The translations under genes were made by a program, and so were the position numbers. DNA of 64,000 nt from the NCBI GenBank assembly GCA_017893485.1, contig CM030361.1, positions 310,826,437-310,890,436 of the forward strand, written 5' to 3'. The DNA is from Hemerocallis citrina. Its lineage: Eukaryota > Streptophyta > Magnoliopsida > Asparagales > Asphodelaceae. This document shows positions 1 to 14,900 of the stretch, one piece after another (position 1 is the stretch's first letter; every line of letters starts with the position of its first letter). The notes under the pieces are model-generated. The model made no database searches and was not told where the DNA came from. It worked only from the letters and a program-made list of their open reading frames with translations.

Positions 1-3000
1 CGAATTTACTGTTTTTGCCACATTTTGTAGGTTATAGTCCACAGTTTCCGATTGTTTTTGTGAAATTTTGTATTTGACTGTTTTTGCCTCAACTGTGGGC
101 TATATAGTCCACAGTTTTCGCCGACTTTTGTGAGATTTTTAATTTTTTCTCATTTTGTGGGCTATATAGTACACTGTTTTCGATCACTTTCATGAGATTT
201 CGTATTTTTCCGTTTTGGCCTCGTTTTGTGGGTTATAGTCCACCGTTTCCGACCATTTTTGTGAAATTTTGAATTTTATAGTTTTAGCCTCATTAGTGGG
301 CTATAGTCCACAGTTTTCGGCCTCTTTCGTGAGATATTTTATTTTCCTCATTTTGTGGGTTATAGTACACTGTTTTCGATCACCGTCACGAGATTTCGTG
401 TTTTACTGTTTTGGCCTCATTTTTGGGTTATAATGCACAGTTTCCGACCATTTTCGTGAAATTTTGTATTTCACTGTTTTAGCCTCATTTGTGGGCTATA
501 GCCCACAATTTTCAGCCACTTTCGTGGGATTTTTTTCCCCTCATTTTGTGGACTACTGTACACTGTTTTCGATCACTGTAACGAGATTTCGTATTTTACT
601 GTTTGGGACTCATTTTGTGGGTTATAGTCCACAGTTTCCGACCGTTTTGGTAAAATTTTGTATTTGACTGTTTTAGCCTCAATTGTGGGCCATAATCCAT
701 AGTTTTTGCCCACTTTTGTGAGGTTTTTAATTTTTCCTCATTTTGTGGGCTAGTATACTGTTTTCGATTACTTTCATGAGATTTCGTATTTTACTGTTTT
801 GGCCTCATTTTGTGGGTTATAGTGCACAGTTACCGTTCGTTTTAGTGAATTTTTGTATTTGAATGTTTTAGCCTCATTTGTGGGCTATAGTCCACAGTTT
901 TCGGTCACTTTCGTGGGATTTGTTATTTCCCTCATTTTGTGGGCTATAGTACTCTGTTTTCGATCACTTTCATTAGATTTCGTATTGTAGTGTTTTGGCC
1001 TCGTTTTCTGTGTTTACTATCCACATTTTCCGGTCGTTTTTGTGAAATTTTGTATTTGAATGTTTTAGCCTCTTTGTGGGCTATATAGTCCACAGTTTTC
1101 GGCCACTTTCGTGAGTTTTTTTATTTCCCTCATTTTGTGAGCTATAGTACACTGTTTTCGAACACTTTCATGAGATTTCATATTTTACTGTTTTGGCCTC
1201 ATTTTGTTGTTTATTGTCCACTGTTTCCGACCGTTTACGTGAAATTTTGTATTGGACCGTGTTAGCCTCATTTACGAGCTATAGTCCACAGTTTTCGGCC
1301 ACTTTCGTGAGATTTTTTATTTCCCACTTTTTGTCGGTTATAGTAGATTGTTTTCTATCACTTTCACCAGATTTCATATTTTACTCTTTTGGCCTCATTT
1401 TCTGGGTTATCGTGCACAGTTTCTGACCGTTTTCGTGAAATTTTGTATTTGACTATTTTAGCCTCATTTGTGGGATATAGTCCACAGTTTTTTGCCACTT
1501 TCGTGGGATTTTTTATTTATCTTATTTTATGGGCTATAAAAAACAGTTTTCGTTCACTTTCACGGGATTTCGTGTTTTACTGTTTTGGCCCCATTTTGTG
1601 GGTTATAGTCCACAATTTCCGAATGTTTTGGTGAAATTTTGTATTTGACTGTTTTTGCTTCAACTGTGGGCTATATTCCACAGTTTTCACCCACTTTCGT
1701 CAGATTTTTAATTTTTCCTCATATTGTGGGCTAGTATACTGTTTTCGAAATCTTTCATGAGATTTCGTATTTTAAAGTTTTGGCCTCATTTTGTGGGTTA
1801 TAGTTCAAAGTTTTCGGTCGTTTTCGTGAAATTTTGTATTTGAAAGTTTTAGCCTCATTTGTGGGCTATAATCCACAGTTTTCGGCTACTTTCGTGAGAT
1901 TTTTTATTTCCCTCATTTTGTCGGCTATAGTACACTGTTTTTGTTCACTTTCACGACATTTCGTATTTTACTGTTTTGGCCTCACTTTGTGGGATATAGT
2001 GCACAGTTACCGGTTGTTTAAGTGAATTTTTGTATTTGAATGTTTTAGCCTCATTTGTGGGCTATAGTCCACAGTTTTCGGCCAATTTCCTGGGATTTGT
2101 TATTTCCCTCATTTTGTGGGCAATCGTACACTGTTTTCGATCACTTTCATTAGATTTCGTATTTTATTATTTTGGCCTCATTTTGTGGTTTACAATACAC
2201 ACTTTCCGGTCGTTTTTGTGAAACTTTTGTGGGCTATAGTCCACAGTTTTCGGTCACTTTCGTGAAATATTTTTATTTCCCTCATTTTGTGAGCTGTACA
2301 CTGTTTTCGATCACTTTCTTGAGATTTCATATTTTACTGTTTTGGACTTATTTTGTGGGTTATATAGTGCACTGTTTCCGACCGTTTACGTGAAATTTTG
2401 TATTTGACTGTGTTAGCCTTATTTGTGGGCTATATTGTCCACAATTTTCGACCGCTTTCGTGAGATTTTTTATTTCAATCATTTTGTGGGTTATAGTAGA
2501 CGGTTTTCGATCACTTTCACAAGATTTCGCATTTTACTGTTTTGGCCACATTTTTTGGGTTATAGTGCATCGTTTCCGACCGTTTTCGTGAAATTTTGTA
2601 TTTGACTATTTTAGCCACATTTGTGGGCTATCTACAGTTTTTTGCCACTTTCATGGGATTTTTTTCCTCTTATTTTATGGGCTATAGTACACTGTTTTCG
2701 ATCACTTTCACGAGATTTCGTAATTTGTGTTTTGGCAGCATTTTTTGGGTTATAAAGTCCACAGTTTTTGATAGTTTTTGTGAAATTTTGTATTTGACTG
2801 TTTTAGCCCCAATTGTGGGCTATTATAGTTCACAGTTTTCGCCCACTTTCGTGAGATTTTTAATTTTACCTCATTTTGTGGGCTATAGTAAACTGTTTTC
2901 GATCACTTTCTTGAGGTTTCGTATTTTACTGTTTTGGCCTTAATTTGTGGCTTACAGTCCAGAGTTTCCGGTCGTTTTCGTGAAATTTTGTATTCGAATG

Positions 3001-6000
3001 TTTTAGCCTCATTTGTGGGCTATAGTTCGCAGTTTTCGGCCACTTTCATGAGATTTTTTATTTTTCTCATTTTGTGGGCTATAGTACACCGTTTTCGATC
3101 ACTTTCATGAGATTTCGTATTTTTCTGTTCTGTCCTCATTTTGTGGGTTATTCCATAGTTTTCGGTCATTTTCGTGAAATTTTGTATTTGAATGTTTTAG
3201 CCTCATTTGTTGGCTATAGTCCACAGTTTTCGGCCACTTTCGTGAGATTTTTTATTTCCCTCATTTTGTGGGCTATAGTACACTGTTTTCCATCACTTTT
3301 GTTAGATTTCGTATTTTACTGTTTTGGCGTCATTTTCAGGGTTATAGTCCATAGTTTCTTACTGTTTTCTTGAAATTTTGTATTTGACTGTGTTAGCCTC
3401 ATTTGTGGGCTATAGTCCACAGTTTTCGGCCACTTTCGTGAGATTTTTTTATTTCCCCTCATTTTGTAGGCTATAGTACATTGTTTTCGATTACTTTCAT
3501 AAGATTTTGTATTTTACTGTTTTGGCCTCATTATGTGGGTTATAGTCCACAGTTTTCGGTCGTTTTCGTGAAATTTTGTTTTTGAATGTTTTAGCCTCAT
3601 TTGTGGGCTATAGTCCAGAATTTTCGGCCACTTTCGCGAGATTTTTTATTTCTCCAATTTTTTGGGCTATAGTACACTATTTTCGATCACTTTCATGAGA
3701 TTTCGAATTTTACTGTTTTGGCCTCATTTTGTGGGTTATAGTCCACAGTTTCCTACCGTTTTCGTGAAATTTAGCATTTGACTGTGTTAGTCTCATTTTT
3801 GGGCAATAGTCCACAGTTTTGGCCACTTTCGTGAGATTTTTTATTTCCCTCATTTTGTGGGTTATTACATTTTTATCGATCACTTTCACGAGATTTCGTA
3901 TTTTACCATTTTGGCCTCATTCTTTGGGTTATAGTGCACAGTTTCCGACCGTTTTCATGAAATTTTGTATTTCACTGTTTTAGCCTCATTTGAGGGCTAC
4001 AGTCCACAGTTTTCGGCCACTTTCGTGGGATTTTTTATTTCCCTCATTTTGTGAGCTTTAGTACACTGTTTTCGATCACTTTCACGAGTTTTCGTATTTT
4101 ACTGCTTTGGCCTCATTTTGTGGGTTAAAATCCACAGTTTCCAATCGTTTTTGTGAAATTTTGTATTTGAATGTTTTAGCCTCATTTGTAGGTTATAGTC
4201 CACAGTTTTCGGCCACTTTCGTGAGAATTTTTAGTTCCCTCATTTTGTGAGCTTCCGATCACTTTCATGAGATTTCGTATTTTTCTGTTTTGGCCTCATT
4301 TTGTGGGTTATATAGTCCATAGTTTCCGATTGTTTTTGTGAAATTTTGTATTTGACTATGGTAGCCTCATTTGTAGGCTATAGTCCACAGTTTTCGGTCA
4401 CTTTCGTGGGATTTGTTATTTCCCTCATTTTGTGGGCTATAGTACACTGTTTTCGATCACTTTTAGGAGATTTCGTATTTTACTGTTTTGCCCTCATTTT
4501 GTGGGTTATAGTCCACTATTTTCGTCCGTTTTTATCAAATTTTGTATTTGACTGTTTTAGCCTCATTTGTGGCTAAAGTCCACAGTTTTTGGTCACTTTC
4601 GTGAGATTTTTAATTTTCCCTCATTTTGTGGGCTATAGTACACTGTTTTCGAGCATTTCCTTTAGATTTCGTATTTTACTTTTTCGACCAAATTTTGTGG
4701 GTCGTAGTCCACAGTTTTCGATCGTTTTCGTGAATTTTTTGTGTTTGGCTGTTTTTACCACATTTGTGGGCAATAGTCCACAGTTTGCAGCTCCTTTAGT
4801 GAGAATTTTTATTTCCCTCATTTTGAGGGCTATAGTACACTGTTTTTGATCAATTTCATGATATTTCATATTTTACTGTTTTGGCCTTATTTTGTGGGTT
4901 ATAGTCCACAGTTTCCGACAGTATTCCTGAAATTTTGTGTTTGACTGTTTTAGCCTCAATAACAGTTTTCGGCCACTTTCGTGAGATTTTTTATTTCCCT
5001 CGTTTTGTGCGCTATAGTACACTGTTTTCGATCACTTTCATGAGATTTCGTATTTTAGTGTTTTGCCCTCATTTTGTAAGTTATAGTCCACAGTTTCCGA
5101 CCGATTTCGTAAAATTTTGAATTTGACTGTTTTAGCCTCATTTGTGGGGTATAGTCCGCAGTTTCCGGCCAATTTCGTGAGATATTTTATTTCTCTCATT
5201 TTGTGGGTTAGTACACTGTTTTCGATCACATTCACGAGATTTCATATTTTACTATTTTGGCCTCATTTTTTGGGCACAGTTTCCGACCGTTTTCGTGAAA
5301 TTTTGTATTTGAATGTTTTAGCCGCATTTGTGGGCTATAGTCCACAGTTTTCGGGCACTTTCGTAGGTTTTTTTATTTCCCTCATTTTGCGGGCTATACA
5401 CTGTTTTCGATCACTTTCATGAGATTTCTTATTTTTCTGTTTCGACCTCATTTGGGGGGTTATAGTCTACAGTTTCAGGTCGCTTTCGTGAAATTTTGTA
5501 TTTGACTGTTTTAGCCTCATTTGTAGGCTATAGTCCACAGTTTTCAGCCACTCTCATGAGATTTTTTATTTCCCTAATTTTGTGGGTTATAGTACACTGT
5601 TTTCGATCACTTTCACGAGATTTCGTATTTTACCCTTTTGGCCTTTTTTTGGGGGGCTAGAGTCCACAGTTTCCGAACGTTTTCCTGAAATTTTGTATCT
5701 GACCGTTTTAGGCTCATTTGGGAGCTATAGTCCACAGTTTTTTGCCACTTTCGTAGGATTTCTTATTTCCCTCATTTTGTGTACACTGTTTTCAATCACT
5801 TTCACAAGATTTCGAATTTACTATTTTCGCCTCATTTTGTGGGTTATAGTCCACAGTTTCCCACTGTTTTTGTGAAATTTTGTATTTGACTGTTTTTGCC
5901 TAAATTGTGGGCTATAATCCATAGTTTTCGCACCATTTTCGTGAGATTTTTAATTTTCCCTCATTTTGTGGGTTATATAGTACACTGTTTTCGATCACTT

Positions 6001-7249
6001 TCATGAGATTTCGTATTTTATTGTTTTGGCCTCATTTTGTGGGTTATAGTCCACAGTTTCCGACCGTTTTTGTGAAATTTTGTATTTTATTGTTTTAGCC
6101 TCATTTGTGGGCTATAGTCCACAGTTTTCGGCATCTTTCGTGAGATATTTTATTTCCCTCATTTTGTGGGTTATAGTACACTGTTTTCGATCACTTTCAC
6201 GATATTTCGTATTTTACTGATTTGGCCTCATTTTTGGGTTAAACTGCACAGCTTCCGACGGTTTTCGTGAAATTTTGTATTTCTCTGTTTTAGCCTCATT
6301 TGTGGGCTATAGTCCACTGTTTTTGGCCACTTTCGTAGGATTTTTTCCCCCCTCATTTTATGGGCTATAGTACACTGTTTTCGATCACTTTCACGAGATT
6401 TCGGATTTTACTATTTTGGCTTCATTTTGTAGGTTATAGTCCACAGTTTCCGACCATTTTCATGAAATTTTGTATTTGACTGTTTTAGCCTCATTTGTGG
6501 GCTATAGTCCACAGTTTTCAACCACTTTCGTGAGATTTTTAATTTTCCCTCAATTGGTGGGCTATGGTACACTGTTTTCAATTACATTCTTCGGATTTTG
6601 TATTTTACTGTTTTGGCCTCAATTTGTAAGTTATAGTCCACAGTTTCCGATCGTTTTCGTGAAATTGTGTTTTTGAATGTTTTAGCCTCATTTGTGGGCT
6701 ATAGTCCAGCGTTTTCGGTCACTGTTTTCGATCACTTTCATTAGATTTCGTATTTTACTGTTTTGGCCTCATTTTTTGAGTTGCAATCCACAGTTTCCGG
6801 TCATTTTCGTGAAATTTTGTATTTGAATGTTCCTCTTTTGTGGGCTATAGTCCACAGTTTTCGGCCACTTTCGTGAGATTTTTTATTTCCCTGATTTTGT
6901 GAGCTATAGTACACTGTTTTCCATCACTTTCATGAGATTTCATATTTTACTGTTTTGGCTTCATTTTGTGGTTTATTGTCCACTGTTTTCGACCGTTTAC
7001 ATGAAATTTTGTATTTGACTGTGTTAGCCTCTTTTGTAGGCTATAGTCCACAGTTTTCGGCCACTTTCTTGAGATTTTTTATTTCCCTAATTTTGTGGGT
7101 TAAAATAGACTGTTTTCGATCACTTTCACAAGATTTTGTATTTTAATGTTTTGGCCTCATTTTTTGGGTTATAGTGCATAGTTTCCGGCCATTTTTGTGA
7201 AATTTTGTGTTTGACTATTTTAGCCTCATTTGTGGGCTATATAGTCCAC

Positions 7250-8170
7250 AGTTTTTTGCCACTTTCATGGGATTTTTTATTTCTCTTATGTTATGGGCTA
7301 TAGTACACTGTTTTTGATCACTTTCACGAGATTTCGTATTTTACTGTTTTGGCCTCATTCTGTGGGTTATATAGTCCACTGTTTCCGACCGTTTTGGTGA
7401 AATTTTGTATTTGACTGTTTTTGCCTCAATTGTGGGCTATAGTCCATAGTTTTCGCCCACTTTCGTGAGATTTTCAATTTTCCTTCATTTTGTGGGCTAG
7501 TATACTGTTTTCCATCACTTTCATGAGATTTCATATTTTACTGTTTTGGCCTCATTTTGTGGGTTATAGTCCAAAGTTTCCGGTCGTTTTCGTGAAATTT
7601 TGTATTTGAATGTTTTAGCCTCATTTGTGGGCTATAGTCCGCAGTTTTCGGCTACTTTCGTGAGATTTTTTATTTCCCTCATTTTGTCGGCTATAGTACA
7701 CTGTTTTCGATAACTTTCCTGACAATTCGTATTTTACTGTTTTGGCCACACTTTGTGGGTTATAGTGCACAGTTACCGGTCGTTTTAGTGAATTTTTGTA
7801 TTTGAATGTTTTAGCCTCATTTGTGGGCTATAGTCCACAGTTTTCGGTCATTTTCGTGGGATTTGTTATTTCCCTCATTTTGTGGGCTATAGTAGACTGT
7901 TTTCGATCACTTTCATTAGATTTCGTATTTTACTATTTTGGCCTCATTTTGTGGGTTACAATCCACAGTTTTCGGCCATTTTTGTGAAATTTTGTATTTG
8001 AATGTTTTAGCCTCATTTGTAGGCTATAGTCTACAGTTTTGGGCCACTTTCGCGAGATTTTTTATTTCCCTCATTTTGTGAGCTGTAATACACTGTTTTC
8101 GATTACTTTCAAGAGATTTCGTATTTAACTGTGTTGGTCTCATTTTGTGGGTTATAGTCTGCAGTTTCCG
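7250..8170 (+). repeat. Satellite block duplicated at 11028-11947 (copy 1)
   Basis: This block of about five satellite units shares rare variants with 11028-11947, at an offset of 3776-3778 bp. Shared variants include CCTCATTCTGTGGGTTATATAG, a tract with TTTTCAATTTTCCTTC, the sequence CCTGACAATTCG and GGGCCACTT followed by CGCGAGA. Identity drops to the array background on both sides. This indicates a block-level duplication within the array rather than unit-by-unit similarity. Confidence 0.75.
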
Positions 8171-11027
8171 ACCGTTTACGTGAAATTTTGTATTTGACCG
8201 TGTTAGCCTCACTTGTGGGCTATAGTCCACAGTTTTCGGCCACTTTGGTGAGATTTTTTATTTCCCTCATTTTGTGGGCTATAGTAGACAGTTTTCGATC
8301 ACTTTCACAAGATTTCGTATTTTACTGTTTTGGCCACATTTTTTGGGTTATAGTGCACAGTTTCTGATTGTTTTTGTGAAATTTTGTATTTGACTATTTT
8401 AGCCTCATTTGTGGGCTATAAGTCCACAGTTTTTTGCCACTTTCGTGAGATTTTTTATTTCTCTTATTTTATGGGCTATGGCACACTGTTTTCGATCACT
8501 TTCACAAGATTTCGTAATTTGTGTTTTGGCCTCATTTAGTGGGTTATACAGTCCACAGTTTTCGACCGTTTTTGTGAAATTTTGTATTTGACTGTATTAG
8601 CCCCAATTGTGGGCTATAGTCCACAGTTTTCGCCCACTTTCGTGAGATTTTTAATTTTCCCTCATTTTGTGGGCTATAGTAAACTATTTTCGATCACTTT
8701 CTTGAGGTTTCGTATTTTACTATTTTGGCCTCATTTTCTGGCTTACAGACCAGAGTTTCCGGTCGTTTTCGTGAAATTTTGTGTTCGAATGTTTTAGCCT
8801 CATTTGTGGGCAATAGTCCGCAGTTTTCGGCCACTTTCATGAGATTTTTCATTTCCCTCATTTTGTGGGCTATAGTGCACAGTTTTCAGCCACTATCGTC
8901 AAATTTTTTATTTCCCTCATCTTGTGGTCTATCGTACACTGTTTTCGATCACTTTCATGAGATTTCGTATTTTGTTCTGTTGGTCTCATTTTGTGGGTTA
9001 TAGTCCATCATTTCCGACCGTTTTCGTGAAATTTTGTATTTGACTGTGTTAGCTTCATTTGTGGGCTATAGTCCACAGTGGTCGGCCACTTTCATGAGAT
9101 TTTTTATTTCCCTCATTTTGTACATTGTTTTTGATCACTTTCACAAGATTTCGTATTTTACTATTTTGGCCTCATTTTTTGGGTTACAGTGCACAGTTTC
9201 CGACTGTTTTCCTGAAATTTTGTATTTGACAATTTTAGCCTTATTTGTGGGCTATATTCCACAGTTTTTGGCCACTTTCGTGGGATTTTTTATTTCCCTC
9301 ATTTTGTGGGCTATAGTACACTGTTTTCGATCACTTTCACGAGATTTCATAATTTGTGTTTTGGCCTCATTTTGTGGTTACAGTCCACAGTTTCCGACCG
9401 TTTTTGTGAAATTTCGTCTTTGACTATTTTAGCCTCAATTCTGGGCGATAGTCCACAATTTTCGGTCACTTTTGTGGGATTTGTTATTTCCCTCATTTTG
9501 TGGGCTATAGTACACTGTTTTCGATCACTTTTATTAGATTTCGTATTTTACTGTTTTGACTTCATTTTGTGGGTTACAATCCATAGTTTCCGCTCATTTT
9601 TGTGAAATTTTGTATTTGAATGACTTAACCTCTTTTGTTGGCTATAGTCCACAGTTTTCGGCCACTTTCATGAAATTTTTTATTTCCCTCATTTTGTGAG
9701 CTTTAGTACACTGTTTTCGATCACTTTTATGAGATTTCATATTTTACTGTTTTGGCCTCATTTTTGTGGTATATAGTCTACTGTTTTCGACCGTTTACGT
9801 GAAATTTTGTATTTGACTGTGCTAGCCTCATTTGTGGGCTATAGTCCACAGTTTTCGGCCACTTTCGTAAGATTTTTTGTTTCCCTCATTTTGTGGGGTT
9901 TAGTAGACTGTTTTCGATCACTTTTACAAGATTTCGTATTTTACGGTTTAGGCCTCATTTTTTGGGTAATAGTGCATAGTTTCCGACCGTTTTCGTGAAA
10001 TTTGGTATTTGACTATTTGAGCCTCATTTGTGGGCTATAGTCCACAGTTTTTTGCCACTTTCATGGGATTTTTTGTTTCTCTTATTTTATGGGCTATAGT
10101 ACACTGTTTTCAATCACTTTCACGAGATTTCGCATTTTACAGTTTTGGCCTCATTTTGTGGGTTATAGTCCACTGTTTCTGAACTTTTCGGTGAAATTTT
10201 ACATTTGACTGTTTTCGCCTCAAATGTGGGCTATAGTCCACAATTTTCGCCCACTTTCGTGAGATTTTTAATTTTCCCTCATTTTGTGGGTTATAGTAAA
10301 CTGTTTTCGATCACTTTCTTGAGATTTCGTATTTTTCTGTTTTGGCCTCATTTTGTGGCTTACAGTCCAGAGTTTCTGGTCGTTTTCGTGAAATTTTGTA
10401 TTCGAATTTTTTTAGCCTCATTTGTGGGCTATAGTCTGCAGTTTTCGGACACTTTCATGAGATTTTTCATTTCCCTCATTTTGTGGGCTATAGTAAACTG
10501 TTTTCGATCACTTTCATGAGATTTCATATTTTATTGTTTTGGCCTCACTTTGTGGGTTATAGTGCACAGTTACCGGCCGTTTTCGTGAATTTTTGTATTT
10601 GAATGTTTTAGCCTCATTTGTGGGCTATAGTCCACAGTTTTCGGTCACTTTCATGGGATTTGTTATTTCCCTCATTTTGTGGGCTATAGTACACTGTTTT
10701 CAATCACTTTCATGAGATTTCATATTTTACTGTTTTGGCCTCATTTTGTGGTATATAGTCCACAGTTTTCGACCGTTTACGTGAAATTTTGTATTTGACT
10801 GTGCTAGCCTCATTTGTGGGCTATAGGCCACAGTTTTCGGCCACTTTCGTGAGATTTTTTATTTCCCTCATTTTGTGGGGTTTAGTAGACTGTTTTCGAT
10901 CACTTTCACAAGATTTCATATTTTACTGTTTATGCCTCATTTTTTGGGTAATAGTGCACCGTTTCTGACCGTTTTCGTGAAATTTTGTATTTGACTATTT
11001 TAGCCTCATTTGTGGGATATAGTCCAC

Positions 11028-11947
11028 AGTTTTTTGCCACTTTCATGGGATTTTTTATTTCTCTTATTTTGTGGGCTATAGTACACTGTTTTTGATCACT
11101 TTCACGAGATTTCGTATTTTACTGTTTTGGCCTCATTCTGTGGGTTATATAGTCCACTGTTTCCGACCGTTTTGGTGAAATTTTGTATTTGACTGTTTTT
11201 GCCTCAATTGTGGGCTATAGTCCATAGTTTTCGCCCACTTTCGTGAGATTTTCAATTTTCCTTCATTTTGTGGGCTAGTATACTGTTTTCCATCACTTTC
11301 ATGAGATTTCATATTTTACTGTTTTGGCCTCATTTTGTGGGTTATAGTCCAAAGTTTCCGGTCGTTTTCGTGAAATTTTGTATTTGAATGTTTTAGCCTC
11401 ATTTGTGGGCTATAGTCCGCAGTTTTCGGCTACTTTCGTGAGATTTTTTATTTCCCTCATTTTGTCGGCTATAGTACACTGTTTTTGATAACTTTCCTGA
11501 CAATTCGTATTTTACTATTTTGGCCACACTTTGTGGGTTATAGTGCACAGTTACCGGTCGTTTTAGTGAATTTTTGTATTTGAATGTTTTAGCCTCATTT
11601 GTGGGCTATAGTCCACAGTTTCGGTCATTTTCGTGGGATTTGTTATTTCCCTCATTTTGTGGGCTATAGTACACTGTTTTCGATCACTTTCTTTAGATTT
11701 CGTATTTTACTATTTTGGCCTCATTTTGTGGGTTACAATCCACAGTTTTCGGTCGTTTTTGTGAAATTTTGTATTTGAATGTTTTAGCCTCATTTGTAGG
11801 CTATAGTCTACAGTTTTGGGCCACTTCGCGAGATTTTTTATTTCCCTCATTTTGTGAGCTGTAATACACTGTTTTCGATTACTTTCGAGAGATTTCGTAT
11901 TTTACTGTGTTGGTCTCATTTTGTGGGTTATAGTCCGCAGTTTCCGA
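11028..11947 (+). repeat. Satellite block duplicated from 7250-8170 (copy 2)
   Basis: Second copy of the variant-marked block described at 7250-8170, differing by only a few substitutions and 1-bp indels. A shorter stretch just downstream (about 11905-12170) also shares rare variants (GTGTTACCCTC, CTGTTGTCGGC) with 14985-15250, so block-wise amplification appears to have occurred more than once. Confidence 0.75.
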
Positions 11948-14900
11948 ATGTTTTCGTGAAATTTTTTTATTTGACTGTGTTACCCTCATTTGTGGCCTAT
12001 AGTCAACTGTTGTCGGCCACTTTCGTGAGATTTTATATTTCCTTCATTTTGTGGGTTATAGTACACTGTTTTCGATCACTGTCACGAGATTTTGTATTTT
12101 ACTGTTTTGGCCTCATTTTGTATTTTACTGTTTTGGCCTCATTTAGTGCACAGTTTCCGACCGTTTTCGTGAAATTTTGTATTTGACTATTTTAGCCTCA
12201 TTTGAGGGCTATAGTCGACAGTTTTTGTCACTTTTGTGGGATTTTTTATTTCTCTTATTTAATGGGCTATAGTACACTGTTTTCGAGCACTTTCAAGAGA
12301 TATCGTAATTTGTTTTTTGGCCTCAATTTGTGGGTTATATAGTCCACAGTTTTCGACTATTTTCGTGTAATTTTGTATTTGACTGTTTTAGCCCCAATTG
12401 TGGGCTATAGTCTGCAGTTTTCGCTCACTTTCGTGAGATTTTTATTTTCCCCTCATTTTGTGGGCTATAGTAAACTGTTTTCGATCACTTTCTTGAGATT
12501 TTGTATTTTACTGTTTTGGCCTTAATTTGTGGCTTACGGTCCAGAGTTTCTAGTCGCTTTCGTGAAATTTTGTATTCGAATGTTTTAGCCTCATTTGTGG
12601 GCTATAGTGTGCAGTTTTCGGACACTTTCATGAGATTTTTTATTTCCTTCATTTTGTTGGCTATAGTACATTGTTTTCGATCACTTTCAGGAAATTTCGT
12701 GTTTTACAGTTCTGGCCTCATTTTGTGGGTTATAGTCCACAGTTTCCGGTAATTTTCGTGAAATTTAGTATTTGAACGGTTTAGCCTCATTTGTGGGCTA
12801 TTGTCCATAGTTTTCGGCCACTTTCGTGCGATTTTTTATTTTCCTCATTTTGTGGGCTATAGTACAATGTATTCGGTCACTTTCATGAGATTTCGTATTT
12901 TACTGTATTGGCCTCATTTTGTGGGTTATAGTCCAAAGTTTTCGGTCGTCTTCCTGAAATTTTGTATTTGAATGTTTTAGCTTCATTTGTAGGCAGTCCA
13001 CAGTTTTCGGCCACTTTCGTGAGATTTTTTATTTTCCTCAATTTGTGGGCTACAATACACCGTTTTCAATCACTTTCAGGGGATTTCGTATTTTACTGTT
13101 TTGGCCTCATTTTGTGGGTTATAGCTCACAGTTTCCGACAATTTTCGTAAAATTGTGTTTGACTGTTTTAGCCTCAATTGTGGGCTATAGTCCACAATTT
13201 TCTACCACTTTCTTGAGTGTTTTAATTTTCCCTCTTTTTGTAGGCTATAGTACACTGTTTTTTTATCACTTTCATGAAATTTTTTATTTTAATGTTTTGG
13301 CCTCATTTGGTGGGTTATAGTCCACTGTTTTCGGTCATTTTTGTGAAATTTTGTATTTGGATGTTTTAGCCTCATTTGTGGGCTATATAGTGCACAGTTT
13401 TCGGGAACTTTCGTGAGATTTTTTATTTTCCTCATTTTGTGGGCCGTACACTGTTTTCGAACACTTTCATGATATTTCGTATTTTACTATTTTGGCCTCA
13501 TTTTGTGGGTTAGTCCACAGTTTCCGACCGTTTTCGTGAAATTTTGTATTTGACTGTGTTAGCCTAATTTGTGGGCTATAGTCCTCAGTTTTTTGCCACT
13601 TTCGTGAGATTTTTTATTTTCCTCATTTTGTGGGTTATAGTACACTGGTTTCGATCACTTTCACGAGATTTCGTATTAACTGTTTTGACCTCATTTTGTC
13701 GTTTACAGTCCACAGTTTCCGACCATTTTCGTGAAATTTTGTATTTGACTGTTTTAGCCTTATTTGTGGGCTATATTGTCCACAGTTTTCAGCCACTTTT
13801 GAGAAATTTTTTATTTCCCTCATTTTGTGGGCTATAGTACACTGTTTTCGATCACTTTCAATAGATTTCGAATTTTAAAGTTTTGGCCTTATTTTGTGTG
13901 TTATAGTCCACAGTTTCCGAATCTTTCTGTGAAATTTTGTATTTGACTGTTTTAGCCTAATTTGTGGGCTAGAGTCTGTTGTTTTCGGCCGCTTTGGTGA
14001 GATTTTTTATTTTCCTAATTTTGTTGGCTATAGTACCCTATTTTCGATCAGTTTCATGGGATATCGTCTTTTTCTGTTTCTGCGTTATTTTGTGGGTTAT
14101 AGTCCAACGTTTCCAGTCGTTTTCTTGAATTTTTGTATTCGAATGTTTTAGCCTCATTAGTGGGCTATAGTCCACTGTTTTCGGCCACTTTCGTAAGATT
14201 TTTTATTTTCCTCATTTTGTGGCCTATAGTACACTATTTTCGATCACTTTCACAAGTTTTCGTGTTTTATTGTTTTGGTCTCATTTTTTGGGTTATAGTG
14301 CACAGTTTCCGACCGTTTTCGTGAAATTTTGTATTTGACAATTTTAGTCTAATTTGTGGGCTTAAGTCCACAGTTTTCTGCCACTTTCGTGGGATTTTTT
14401 ATTTGCCTCATTTTGTGGGTTATAGTACACTGTTTTCGATCACTTTCACGAGATTTCGTAATTTGTGTTTTGGCCTCATTTGAGGGGTTATAGTCCACAG
14501 TTTTCGCCCACTTTTGTAAGATTTTTTATTTCCCTCATTTTGTGGGCAATAGTACACTGTTTTCGATCACTTTCATGAGATTTTGTATTTTACTGTTTTG
14601 GCCTCATTTTGTGCGTTATTGCCCATAGTTTCAGACCGTTTTCGTAAAATTTTTTATTTGACAGTTTTATCCTCAATTTTGGGCTATAGTCCTCAATTTT
14701 TGGCCACTTTCGTGAGTTTTTTAATTTTCCCTCAATTTGTAGGCTAAACTGTTTTTGATCACTTTCATGAGATTTTGTATGTGAATGTTTTGGCCTCATT
14801 TTGGGGGTTTAGTCCTCTGGTTTCAGTCATTTTCGTGAAATTTTGTATTTGAATGTTTTGGCCTCATTTGTGGGCTACAGTCCACAGTTTTCGGCAACAA

